Of a stretch of DNA of 64,000 nt, positions 19,354 to 27,449 are shown in pieces. Each line of letters begins with the position of its first letter. Position 1 is the first letter of the stretch. Below the pieces are notes generated by a model. That model searched no databases. It was not told where the DNA came from and saw only the letters and a program-made list of their open reading frames with translations. Made by a program: the position numbers and the translations under genes. The DNA is from Paraburkholderia phytofirmans OLGA172. Lineage in GTDB: Bacteria > Pseudomonadota > Gammaproteobacteria > Burkholderiales > Burkholderiaceae. The DNA lies in contig NZ_CP014579.1 in assembly GCF_001634365.1 (NCBI RefSeq), positions 2,976,001-3,040,000 of the forward strand, read 5' to 3'.

Positions 19354-20100
19354 TCAACGGTAAGCGGACTTCGCCGCGCCGCGGGTCGCGGGAGCCAGCA
19401 GTTTGCTCCGCTCAACCATGGCGCCGAACAGCAGCCCAATGGTCGTCCACATGATCACCTGCATCCCGATCGCCGCGACGCGGAACTTCCACAACAGCAC
19501 CGCCGGGAAGGCCGCCGGCACTTCGTTGATCGCCGGCATCGACAGTTGCACGGCAGCAATGATCACGACAAACACCACACCGGCGACGATCGAGCCATTC
19601 CACGCGCCCAGCTTCAGCGCCGCGCGGCGCCGCACCTTCAGCGAGAACACCATCGCGGCCAGCGAGATTGCAATCATCAGGAAGAACAAACCGGTGCGCA
19701 CCCCGATCGTCTCGGGGTTGCCCACCGAGGGGGGATTCGCCGGATATTTGATGTTCGGAACGATCACCAGCGCGATAAACGCGCCAAGCGCCAACCATGC
19801 GGACAACGCGCGCGCACTCAATGCGCCGACGCGGCCGTACGCAAACGCGAACACCAGCGAGAACAGCCCACCGAACGCCGCGCCATACGTCACCACGCCC
19901 GTCAGTAATCCCAGACCCGCTTGCGTGCCGCGGCTCACCAGTTCGGGTTCAGGCGCTTCGCCTTTGGCGGCGTCGGCCTTTTCCTCAAAGGAAATCGCCT
20001 GGTCGACCTGCGGCTCGCCCACCAATCTGGCGAAGCCGAACGTGAGCAATCCCGCGGCGATGCCTGCAAGCATCCCGCGTACCAACAATTTACCCACCAT
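19354..20100 (-). CDS. cbtA: CbtA cobalt transporter subunit
   Basis: 248-residue integral membrane protein of the CbtA family with about five to six membrane segments. It includes the N-terminal LLVRGMLAGIAAGLLTFGFA segment and the FRVAAIGMQVIMWTTIGLLFG C-terminal helix. It lies 11 bp downstream of cbtB and shares its cobalamin riboswitch, so it is expected to bring cobalt in when B12 is low. Substrate specificity follows family and riboswitch context. Confidence 0.88.
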   Translation of the reverse strand: MVGKLLVRGMLAGIAAGLLTFGFARLVGEPQVDQAISFEEKADAAKGEAPEPELVSRGTQAGLGLLTGVVTYGAAFGGLFSLVFAFAYGRVGALSARALSAWLALGAFIALVIVPNIKYPANPPSVGNPETIGVRTGLFFLMIAISLAAMVFSLKVRRRAALKLGAWNGSIVAGVVFVVIIAAVQLSMPAINEVPAAFPAVLLWKFRVAAIGMQVIMWTTIGLLFGAMVERSKLLAPATRGAAKSAYR

Positions 20101-20111
20101 GGTCGACTCCG

Positions 20112-20333
20112 TTAGTGGCAGGGAAAGCCGAGCAGATGGCGGCCGTCGTGCACGAATTCATGCACATACATGCCAGGCACCAGGGACGTGGCACCTTCTT
20201 CCGCACCAACGAAATAAATCGCGAGCAACAGTAGCAAGCCGCCGAACACGACCCAAGGCAGCAGTTCACGCAGCGGAATCGGCGTGGGTTGTGCGACAGG
20301 CTGTGTCGCGGGATCGAAAACAGCGTTGGTCAT
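20112..20333 (-). CDS. cbtB: CbtB cobalt transporter subunit
   Basis: 73-residue protein with one membrane segment (about residues 22-44) and a His-rich C-terminus, VHEFVHDGRHLLGFPCH, typical of CbtB and likely to bind cobalt. The start at 20333 is preferred because AGGAG lies at proper spacing; the ATG at 20342 would be too close to it. It is the first gene of cbtBA, behind the riboswitch. Confidence 0.88.
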   Translation of the reverse strand: MTNAVFDPATQPVAQPTPIPLRELLPWVVFGGLLLLLAIYFVGAEEGATSLVPGMYVHEFVHDGRHLLGFPCH

Positions 20334-20385
20334 ATTGGACATCTCCTGGGGGTAACGCGCCCCGATAGTCGATTGAAAAGGGATG

Positions 20386-20475
20386 CTGCGAAGCTCAGGT
20401 CTGGCTTTCGGCTCGTGAATGCCGATTACAGTGGCGCGACCGCGCCGGGCTCTCACCGGCTTCCGTGCTTCGCAG
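20386..20475 (-). promoter_or_regulatory. Cobalamin (AdoCbl) riboswitch
   Basis: The minus-strand leader of cbtB contains AAGCCGGTGAGAGCCCGGC, then CGCCACTGTAATCGG, then the B12-box-like AGCCAGACCTGA (20395-20406). A closing stem pairs 20467-20475 with 20386-20394 (CTGCGAAGC/GCTTCGCAG). These are core signatures of the cobalamin riboswitch. It ends about 50 nt before the cbtB start, so control of translation or early termination of cbtBA is expected. Confidence 0.88.
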
Positions 20476-20569
20476 TGACGCTATTCTACGCGCTAAACTT
20501 TGCCTCCCGGCAAGGCAAAGCATAGTCGCAGGGTCCGTCTTTAGTCTGGCCTTTATGGAAATCAACTGA

Positions 20570-21244
20570 ATGGACATACGGCTGTTACTGATCGGCCACG
20601 CGTCGACTGCGGCGATGCGCACGGGCTGCTTTCCCGCCGACGATCCGCTCGACGCACGCGGCCTCGCCGAAGCAGGCGTCGCGTGTGCGCGTCTGTCGAT
20701 TCCGGACGACGCGGCGGTTTTCGTCAGCCCTGCCGTCTGCGCGCGTGATACGGCGTCGGCCTTGGGCCTCGCTGCAACGGTCCACGAGGGACTGGCGGAT
20801 ATGAACTACGGTCGATGGCATGGACGCCGCCTTGCCGATCTCGCCGTCGAAGCGCCGCAAGACCTCGCCGCATGGACGCACGATCCCGACGTTGCCGCGC
20901 ATGGCGGCGAGTCGTTCGGTCAACTCGTGAAACGGGTAGGACAGTGGCTCGATGCGCTGGACGATGCGTTGAGCAACGGGGTGTCTCGCGCAACGGACAG
21001 TGCATCAAGCGATGGAACGACCGGGGCAAAAAACCGTGCGTCAAGTGCAAAAACGAGCGGTGTACCGCGCAATATGCAAAACGTGGTCGCCATCACGCAC
21101 GCGCCAGTGATCAAAGCCGCAATCGTTTATGCGCTCAGGGCGTCGCCGGACATGTTTTCGCGCATCGAAATCGCGCCGCTCTCGATGATCGAATTGCGCC
21201 GCTCGCGACGCGGCTGGACATGGTGGCCGGCGGCGTCACATTAA
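20570..21244 (+). CDS. Histidine phosphatase family protein with atypical RHG motif
   Basis: 224-residue member of the phosphoglycerate-mutase-like superfamily. The usual N-terminal RHG is replaced by GHA (LLIGHAST, His10). Other landmarks remain: 'SPAVCARDTASAL', 'MNYGRWHG' and 'AITHAPVIKAAI' with the second His. Loss of the motif arginine makes ordinary phosphatase activity uncertain. Residues about 135-170 form a Ser/Thr/Ala-rich insertion. It is divergent from the riboswitch-controlled cbtBA, which hints at a link to cobalamin metabolism, but this is inference. Confidence 0.75.
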   Translation: MDIRLLLIGHASTAAMRTGCFPADDPLDARGLAEAGVACARLSIPDDAAVFVSPAVCARDTASALGLAATVHEGLADMNYGRWHGRRLADLAVEAPQDLAAWTHDPDVAAHGGESFGQLVKRVGQWLDALDDALSNGVSRATDSASSDGTTGAKNRASSAKTSGVPRNMQNVVAITHAPVIKAAIVYALRASPDMFSRIEIAPLSMIELRRSRRGWTWWPAASH

Positions 21245-21431
21245 CGAACTACGCGAATCCGTTGCCGAGCACCGACGCAAACATCGCGCACCGCACCATC
21301 GCCGGGCTCAAACCGGTCGATACCCTTGTGGTAGATGCCGCACCGTCACGCCGTATTCGAAGCCAATGTTGTCACATTGCGGCCGCAGGCTGTTGCCGAG
21401 TACGTCTTCACAACAATCCCAATTCAATAGT

Positions 21432-21459
21432 TTGCTAACGAATATTTTAGAAATACAAT
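21432..21459 (+). promoter_or_regulatory. Candidate promoter of the MarR-efflux operon
   Basis: TTGCTA (21432-21437) and TACAAT (21454-21459) with a 16-bp spacer. The -10 box ends only 7 bp before the ATG, so transcription would begin at or next to the start codon. Confidence 0.45.
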
Positions 21460-21466
21460 ATCGGCC

Positions 21467-21928
21467 ATGTCGAATCTCGATGCCTTGCGCCGCACCGTCA
21501 GCAGCACGCTGGTCGTCGCTGCCAGAAAATGGCGGCGCACGAGCCATGGCGTGCTCGCGGCATTTAACGTTTCCGAAGCGTGCGCTACGCCGCTACTGAC
21601 CGCCAGCCGGCTCGGCGAAGCAGTGCGGCAGGTCACGCTGGCCGATCACATCGGCATTGAAGGGCCCTCGCTCGTGCGGCTGCTCGATCAACTGTGCGCG
21701 GCCGGCCTGATGCGCCGCGACGAAGATCCGGAAGACCGGCGCGCCAAGACCGTGGCGCTCACCGACGAAGGCCGCGCCGTCACCGCGAAAATGGAAGAAG
21801 AACTCAATACGTTGCGGGCGCAAGCTTTGAAAGGCATCTCGCGCAGCGATCTCGAAGCGACCTTGCGGGTGCTGGCCGCTTTCACGACCGACGCAGCGGC
21901 GCCGCACAACGCCGGGGATCCCGAGTAA
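21467..21928 (+). CDS. MarR-family transcriptional regulator
   Basis: 153-residue winged-helix regulator. The recognition region 'LADHIGIEGPSLVRLLDQLCAAGL' is followed by the wing 'RRDEDPEDRRAKTVALTDEG', a standard MarR signature. It is the first gene of an efflux operon (FUSC starts 6 bp after its stop), so it is likely an autorepressor released by an aromatic or phenolic ligand. No Shine-Dalgarno sequence precedes the ATG. Confidence 0.92.
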   Translation: MSNLDALRRTVSSTLVVAARKWRRTSHGVLAAFNVSEACATPLLTASRLGEAVRQVTLADHIGIEGPSLVRLLDQLCAAGLMRRDEDPEDRRAKTVALTDEGRAVTAKMEEELNTLRAQALKGISRSDLEATLRVLAAFTTDAAAPHNAGDPE

Positions 21929-21934
21929 GGGTTT

Positions 21935-24037
21935 ATGGTCTATCCGTCCATCCGCGACTGGCTGTTCTCCGTCAAGACGTTTGCCGCGGCGATGATCGCG
22001 CTCTACATCGGTCTCTCGCTCGAGTTGCCGCGGCCCTACTGGGCCATGGCCACCGTCTACATCGTGTCGAATCCGTTTGTCGGCGCGACCCGCTCCAAGG
22101 CGCTTTATCGTGCGCTCGGCACCGCGCTCGGCGCGTCGGCCGCGGTGCTGCTGGTGCCGCCCTTCGTCGAATCGCCGTATCTGTTCAGCGTGATCGTCGC
22201 GTTGTGGACCGGTACGCTGCTGTATCTGGCGGTAGCCGACCGCACCGCGCGCAGCTATGTGTTCATGCTGGCGGCCTACACCATGCCGATCATCGCCCTG
22301 CCTTCGGTGACGAATCCAGGCGGCGTATTCGATCTGGCGATCAGCCGCACCGAAGAGATCACGCTCGGCATCGTTTGCGCAAGCATCGTCGGCAGTTCGC
22401 TGTTTCCTAGCCGGCTCGCGCCCACCATCATCGAGCGGACCGACGCGTGGTTTCGCGACGCGGCGTTCTATGCGACCGAAACGCTGTCCGGGCGCATTGC
22501 GGGCTCGGCAATCTCGGGGGCTCGCCAGCGCATCGCGTCCACGATCAACGGGCTGGAACTGCTGCTGAGCCAGCTTGCCTACGACCATACCCGGCCAGAC
22601 ATCCTGACTCGTACTCACGAGTTGCGCGGGCGCATGCAGTTGCTGCTGCCGATGATGTCGGCGCTGGCCGATCCGCTGATCGCCCTCTACAACAGCGGCC
22701 GCCAGAGCTGGCCGGAGGGTCTCGAAGCGCTGCTCAACGACGTCATCACGTGGTTCAACGCGCCGCTTCCCGCGGCCAGCGGCGGCTATCACGCCGACCC
22801 GGCCGCCAACGCATTGCGCGAGCGCATCGCCGCGATGCAGCCGCCGCCGCCCGCGCTGGCGGACTGGGACGGCGTGCTGCTTTCGAACGCGCTGTGGCGC
22901 CTGAAACAGGTGATCGACGTCTGGCAGGACTGCCGTTCGCTGCGCATCATCATCACGCGCGAAGAAGGCTCGTGGCGGCCACGTTTTCGCCATTGGCGGC
23001 TGGGCGGCACCGAGCGGTTTTTCGACCGCGGCATCATGCTGTTTTCGACGGTTTCGGCAGGCGCCGCGGTGGTCATCGCGTGCAGTCTGTGGATCAGCTC
23101 CGGCTGGGCGGACGGCGCCAATGCAGTGACGCTGGCGGCGATTGCCTGCTGCTTCTTCGCCGCGCTCGACGAACCCGCGCCCATGGTGTTCAGGTTCTTC
23201 GTCGCGACGGCAATCGCCGTGGTGGCCGCCGGCATTTACCTGTTCGCCGTACTGCCGCATGTGCATGATTTTCCGATGCTGGTCATCCTGTTCGCCGCGC
23301 CGTTCATTCTCGTCGGCACGCTGATCCCGCGTCCGGCGTTTAACATGGTTACGGTGCTGGTAGCCGTCAATACCGCCACCTTCATCAGCATTCAGGATGC
23401 CTACTCGGCCGACTTCCTGATCTTCCTGAACAGCAATCTCGCGGGCCTCGCAGGCTTGCTGTATGCCTATCTGTGGACCCGCGCGACGCGCCCGTTCGGC
23501 GCTGAACTCGCGGCCTCGCGGCTGTTGCGCTCGAGTTGGGCCGACGTGGTGCTGACCGCGTCCACGCGAAGAATCGAAGACCCGCGCAATCTCGCCGCGC
23601 GCATGCTCGACCGCCTGATGCAGCTGATCCCGCGGCTTGCCGCTACGGACGACCATCGCCATCCGTCGATCGAAAGCTTCCGCGATCTGCGCATCGCCTT
23701 CAACGCGCTCGATCTGCGGCGCCTGACCCACAAGCTCGGCGGCGAAGCGCCGGCCGCGATCGATCATGTCCTCGAAGACGTGCGCCAATACTTCGAAACG
23801 TGCGTCGACCGGCGCGCGCGCCAACCGGTGCCCGAGAGCCTGATGTCGTCGATCGATGCAGCCGTGGCGCGCGTCACGGCACAAGGGCTCGCCAATGCCA
23901 ATGCGCCGAGCGCGACCTCGCAAAGCTCGGCCCGCCATTTGCGCGACGCGTTGCACGCGCTGGTCGGCTTGCGTCTTTCGCTGTTTCCGGCCACGCTAAT
24001 CACACCCACACCGCCCGAACCGGAGGCTGCAGCCTGA
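21935..24037 (+). CDS. FUSC-family efflux transporter (AaeB/fusaric-acid type)
   Basis: 700-residue inner-membrane protein. N-terminal membrane helices (residues 10-160) and a second block (about 365-530) flank long cytoplasmic helical domains, as in FUSC/AaeB exporters. With the downstream DUF1656, HlyD and outer-membrane-factor genes it forms a complete envelope-spanning pump for aromatic carboxylic acids or related toxins. The ATG follows the marR stop closely. Function is firm at family level; the substrate is unknown. Confidence 0.92.
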   Translation: MVYPSIRDWLFSVKTFAAAMIALYIGLSLELPRPYWAMATVYIVSNPFVGATRSKALYRALGTALGASAAVLLVPPFVESPYLFSVIVALWTGTLLYLAVADRTARSYVFMLAAYTMPIIALPSVTNPGGVFDLAISRTEEITLGIVCASIVGSSLFPSRLAPTIIERTDAWFRDAAFYATETLSGRIAGSAISGARQRIASTINGLELLLSQLAYDHTRPDILTRTHELRGRMQLLLPMMSALADPLIALYNSGRQSWPEGLEALLNDVITWFNAPLPAASGGYHADPAANALRERIAAMQPPPPALADWDGVLLSNALWRLKQVIDVWQDCRSLRIIITREEGSWRPRFRHWRLGGTERFFDRGIMLFSTVSAGAAVVIACSLWISSGWADGANAVTLAAIACCFFAALDEPAPMVFRFFVATAIAVVAAGIYLFAVLPHVHDFPMLVILFAAPFILVGTLIPRPAFNMVTVLVAVNTATFISIQDAYSADFLIFLNSNLAGLAGLLYAYLWTRATRPFGAELAASRLLRSSWADVVLTASTRRIEDPRNLAARMLDRLMQLIPRLAATDDHRHPSIESFRDLRIAFNALDLRRLTHKLGGEAPAAIDHVLEDVRQYFETCVDRRARQPVPESLMSSIDAAVARVTAQGLANANAPSATSQSSARHLRDALHALVGLRLSLFPATLITPTPPEPEAAA

Positions 24038-24082
24038 TGCGCCCGTCCCGCAACCCCATCCATCCCCTTGCCAGTTCCCGCG

Positions 24083-24292
24083 ATGATCGGTGAAATCGAT
24101 ATCTTCGGCGTGTTCGTGCCGGCCGTGCTCGTGCTGATGTTGATCGCCTATCTGATCAACCTGGCCATCCGTACGGTGCTCGCGCGCGTCGGCTTTTACC
24201 GCTTCGTCTGGCATCGCTCCATCTTCGATCTCGGCATCTATGTGCTGGTGCTGGGCCTTGTCGTCGTCGTTTCGCACAGACTAATAACGTGA
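24083..24292 (+). CDS. DUF1656 small membrane protein
   Basis: 69-residue protein with two membrane helices, beginning MIGEIDIFGVFVPAVLVLML. DUF1656 proteins (AaeX-like) regularly sit between FUSC and HlyD genes and are thought to assist the pump. The ribosome site is weak. Its stop overlaps the GTG start of the HlyD gene (GTGA). Confidence 0.9.
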   Translation: MIGEIDIFGVFVPAVLVLMLIAYLINLAIRTVLARVGFYRFVWHRSIFDLGIYVLVLGLVVVVSHRLIT

Positions 24293-25338
24293 AAAAAACC
24301 TGGTTCTCCGTCGGTCAAATTCTGCTGACCCTGATCGTCGTCGTGGTTGCAGCCTTCGTGCTGTGGAAACTGGTCGCCTACTACATGTTCGCACCGTGGA
24401 CCCGCGACGGCCACGTGCGCGCCGATGTGATCCAGGTCGCGCCGGATATCTCGGGACTGATCTCGTCCGTCGAGGTGAACGACAACCAGCAGGTCAAGCA
24501 AGGCCAAGTGCTGTTCGTGATCGATCAGGCACGCTATGCGCTCGCACTGCGCCAGGCGCAGGCCACCGCGCAGCAACGCCGCGCCACCCTCGATCAGGCG
24601 CGCCGCGAAGATGCGCGTAATCGCCAGCTCGGCAACCTCGTCGCGGCGGAAGTCTCCGAAGAAAGCCGCTCGCGTGTCGAAACGGCGGAAGCTGCGCTCG
24701 CCGATGCGAATGTCGCGATCGATACGGCCAAGCTCAATCTGCAACGCACCACCATCGTGAGTCCGGTCGACGGTTATCTGAACGACCGTGCGCCGCGGAC
24801 CGGCGAGTTCGTCTCCGCGGGCCGGGCGGTGCTGGCGGTGGTGGATATGCATTCGTTCCGCGTCGACGGTTACTTCGAAGAAACCAAGATGCGCGGCATC
24901 GACATCGGCCAGCAGGTCGATATCCAGGTCATGGGTGAGCCCAAGGTGCTGCGCGGTCACGTGCAAAGCATCGTCGCGGGGATTGAAGATCGCGACCGCA
25001 CGCAAGGGTCGAATCTGCTGCCGAACGTGAACCCGGCGTTCAGCTGGGTGCGGCTCGCGCAACGGATTCCCGTGCGCGTTGCGCTCGACGAAGTCCCCGC
25101 TGATTTCCGCATGATCGCGGGACGCACGGCGACGGTGTCGGTGCGCGATCTGTCGCCGACCGGCAAGAAGCATCCGGCTGCGGCAGCTTCGGGTTCGGTG
25201 GATGCATCGGCGGCTCCGGCTATGTCTTCGGCTCCGGCAATGTCCTCGACTTCGTCTACGTCCGCCGCTCCGGCTGCCGCCGCTGCTTCCACTACGCAGC
25301 CGGCATCGGCTGCCGTCATGTCGGGCGCATCGCAATGA
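24289..25338 (+). CDS. HlyD-family periplasmic adaptor (EmrA/AaeA-like)
   Basis: 349-residue membrane-fusion protein. It has an N-terminal anchor (about residues 8-32), a biotinyl-lipoyl-like half-motif (VAPDISGLISSVEVNDNQQV), a helical hairpin (about 85-150) and the second lipoyl half 'TTIVSPVDGYLNDRAPRTGE'. The C-terminal ~50 residues are a low-complexity Ala/Ser/Thr/Pro tail. GTG start overlaps the DUF1656 stop; its own stop overlaps the next start. It links the FUSC pump to the outer-membrane factor. Confidence 0.92.
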   Translation: MKKTWFSVGQILLTLIVVVVAAFVLWKLVAYYMFAPWTRDGHVRADVIQVAPDISGLISSVEVNDNQQVKQGQVLFVIDQARYALALRQAQATAQQRRATLDQARREDARNRQLGNLVAAEVSEESRSRVETAEAALADANVAIDTAKLNLQRTTIVSPVDGYLNDRAPRTGEFVSAGRAVLAVVDMHSFRVDGYFEETKMRGIDIGQQVDIQVMGEPKVLRGHVQSIVAGIEDRDRTQGSNLLPNVNPAFSWVRLAQRIPVRVALDEVPADFRMIAGRTATVSVRDLSPTGKKHPAAAASGSVDASAAPAMSSAPAMSSTSSTSAAPAAAAASTTQPASAAVMSGASQ

Positions 25339-26870
25339 AGCTGTCGCGCGCCCTGCCCTTATTGCCGCTGCTGCCGCTTTTGCCGTTAGCCCTCGCGCTC
25401 AACGGCTGCATGAACGTCGGCCCCAATTATTCGCTGCCGAAGCAGGCGCTGATCAACGCACCGCTCGCCAATGCGCCGATCGAAGGCGCCGACGCCAGGC
25501 TGACCACGCGGCAGAACGTGCCTGCGGTCTGGTGGAAGCTCTACGACGATCCGGTGCTGAACAGCCTCGTCGACGAAGCGCTGCAATCGAATACCGACTT
25601 GCGCGTCGCCGCGGCGAACCTCGCGCGTTCGCGTGAAGCGCTAGGTGTTGCGCAGGCGCAGGGCGGCTTCTCCGGCAAGAGTTCGGTGCTGCTCGAACGC
25701 GCGCAGGAATCGGCCGAGCAATATCTGCTTACCCAGAAGCTGCCGGTCGTTAATGAAGGCGACATCGGCATCAGCATCTCGTACGAAATCGATCTGTTCG
25801 GCAAGCTGCGGCGTGGCGTCGAAGCGGCGTCGGCGGATACGGAATCCGTGCAGGCGGCCGGCGATCTCGCGCGAATCACGGTGGTCGCGGATGTGGTGCG
25901 CTCTTACGTCGAGCAATGCTCGGCCGCCGAAGAACTCCGGATCGCGCAACAGTCGCTGGCATTGCAGAAGGAGCGCGTGGACGTGTCGCGCCGGCTGCGC
26001 GACGCGGGCCGCGGCAATCAGACCGATGTGACGCGTGGCCAAACCCAGGTCGATACCTTGGCGGCGGATATTCCGCGCTACACGGCACGCCGCCAGATTG
26101 CGCAATACCGGCTCGCGGCGCTGCTCGCACGCGCGCCGTCCGAATTGCCGCCGGCCGTGCTGGCCTGCAGCACGCTGCCGCAAATCCGTCAGCCGATTCC
26201 GGTCGGCGACGGCGCCGCGCTGCTCAAGCGCCGCCCGGACGTGCGCGAGGCCGAGCGACAGCTGGCGGCTTCGACAGCGCGCATCGGGGTTGCGACGGGT
26301 GCGTTGTATCCGACCGTGAGCATCGGGGCATCGGCGGGTTTGACCGGGATTCTGGAAGACCTCGGCACGTCGCCGACGGCGCGCTGGGCCTTCGGTCCGC
26401 TGATCAGCTGGACCTTCCCTACGAATGGCGCACGAGGGCGTGTGCGCGAGGCGGAAGCGTCGAGTGACGTCGCGCTGGCGAAGTTCGACGGCGTGGTGCT
26501 GACCGCGTTGCGCGAAACCGAAACCAACCTCGCGACCTATGCGTCCGACTACTCGCGCGCCGATGCGTTGCGTGCCGCGTTGAAGTCGGCCGCCCAGTCG
26601 GCGGATGAAACGCATCGGCTGTATCGCGCCGGACGCGAGTCGTTCATTTCGGATCTGGATGCGACGCGCACGCTGACTTCGACGAAGTCTCAAGTCGCGG
26701 CCGCGGAAGGTCAGGTGGCGATCGATCAGGTCAACCTGTTCCTCGCCCTCGGCGGTGGGTGGGAGACCGATCCGCAGACGGCGCCTGGGGCAGCGGTGTC
26801 TAACGCTGCAACTCCGGCTGCTGCGGCACCGGCTAAGGCCATGCCAACGGCGACCACCAAAGCGCCCTGA
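25335..26870 (+). CDS. Outer-membrane efflux lipoprotein (NodT/OprM family)
   Basis: 511-residue TolC-like outer-membrane factor. A signal peptide with lipobox LALNGC is followed by MNVGPNYSLP, a standard NodT-family start. Two homologous helical/beta halves follow, with 'LLKRRPDVREAERQLAASTA' in the second. The tail (about residues 475-511) is Ala/Pro/Thr-rich. ATGA overlap with the HlyD gene. It is the last gene of the operon. Confidence 0.93.
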   Translation: MKLSRALPLLPLLPLLPLALALNGCMNVGPNYSLPKQALINAPLANAPIEGADARLTTRQNVPAVWWKLYDDPVLNSLVDEALQSNTDLRVAAANLARSREALGVAQAQGGFSGKSSVLLERAQESAEQYLLTQKLPVVNEGDIGISISYEIDLFGKLRRGVEAASADTESVQAAGDLARITVVADVVRSYVEQCSAAEELRIAQQSLALQKERVDVSRRLRDAGRGNQTDVTRGQTQVDTLAADIPRYTARRQIAQYRLAALLARAPSELPPAVLACSTLPQIRQPIPVGDGAALLKRRPDVREAERQLAASTARIGVATGALYPTVSIGASAGLTGILEDLGTSPTARWAFGPLISWTFPTNGARGRVREAEASSDVALAKFDGVVLTALRETETNLATYASDYSRADALRAALKSAAQSADETHRLYRAGRESFISDLDATRTLTSTKSQVAAAEGQVAIDQVNLFLALGGGWETDPQTAPGAAVSNAATPAAAAPAKAMPTATTKAP

Positions 26871-26921
26871 TTGACGCGGTCATGGAGATGCTGGCGAATT
26901 GAGCTTGAGCGGCTCGCGCGG

Positions 26922-26949
26922 GTATACGCGTACGCGTGTACGCGCATAC
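26922..26949. terminator. 28-nt near-perfect palindrome between convergent genes
   Basis: GTATACGCG...CGCGCATAC is an imperfect 28-nt palindrome built of alternating purine/pyrimidine. It lies between the ends of the efflux operon and the iorA-like gene. It could be a bidirectional terminator, although no T-tract follows. Confidence 0.4.
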
Positions 26950-26962
26950 GGCTCGGGTGGCC

Positions 26963-27424
26963 CTAAGCGGGCCGCCGCTTCGCGGCCGCCTGGTGGATCG
27001 CGGCCCGCACCCTCGGATACGTGCCGCAACGGCACACGATGTTGGACATCGCCGCGTCGATGTCCGCGTCAGTCGGATTGGGTTTCTGCTTGAGCAGCGC
27101 GCAGGCCGCCATCAACTGCGCGCTTTGGCAGTAGCCGCACTGCACCACGTCGATATCGATCCACGCCGCCTTCAGCGCCTGCGCTTCGGCGCCCTGCACG
27201 CCTTCGATGGTCGTGATCTTCTGCGCGTGCAAGCTCGACATAGGTGTCTGGCAGGCAAGGCCAGCTTTGCCATCCAGATGAATCGTGCACGCGCCGCAAA
27301 TGCCCACACCGCAGCCGAACTTGGTGCCGGTCATGCCGAGGTCGCAGCGCAGCACCCACAGAAGCGGCATGTCCGGCTCGGCTTGCACCGCCACCGCCCG
27401 GCCGTTGATGTTTAGCGATCCCAT
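26963..27424 (-). CDS. iorA: 2Fe-2S subunit of molybdenum hydroxylase (IorA-like)
   Basis: 153-residue small subunit of the xanthine-oxidase family. Plant-type cluster cysteines are in FGCGVGICGACTIHLDG, with the fourth near LACQTP. Second-cluster cysteines are in VQCGYCQSAQ and IVCRCGTYPRVR. The ATG at 27424 has a GGAG site. It lies 25 bp downstream of the large subunit. It passes electrons from the molybdenum site. The isoquinoline 1-oxidoreductase name is by similarity of organisation; aldehyde oxidation is equally possible. Confidence 0.88.
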   Translation of the reverse strand: MGSLNINGRAVAVQAEPDMPLLWVLRCDLGMTGTKFGCGVGICGACTIHLDGKAGLACQTPMSSLHAQKITTIEGVQGAEAQALKAAWIDIDVVQCGYCQSAQLMAACALLKQKPNPTDADIDAAMSNIVCRCGTYPRVRAAIHQAAAKRRPA

Positions 27425-27449
27425 GTTTTCTCCATCAATCCGATGCGTT

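Noticed and set aside
21593..23956. 787-codon minus-strand frame opposite MarR/FUSC
   Set aside because: Arg/Gln/His-rich composition, no recognisable domain, and it lies opposite clear MarR and FUSC genes.
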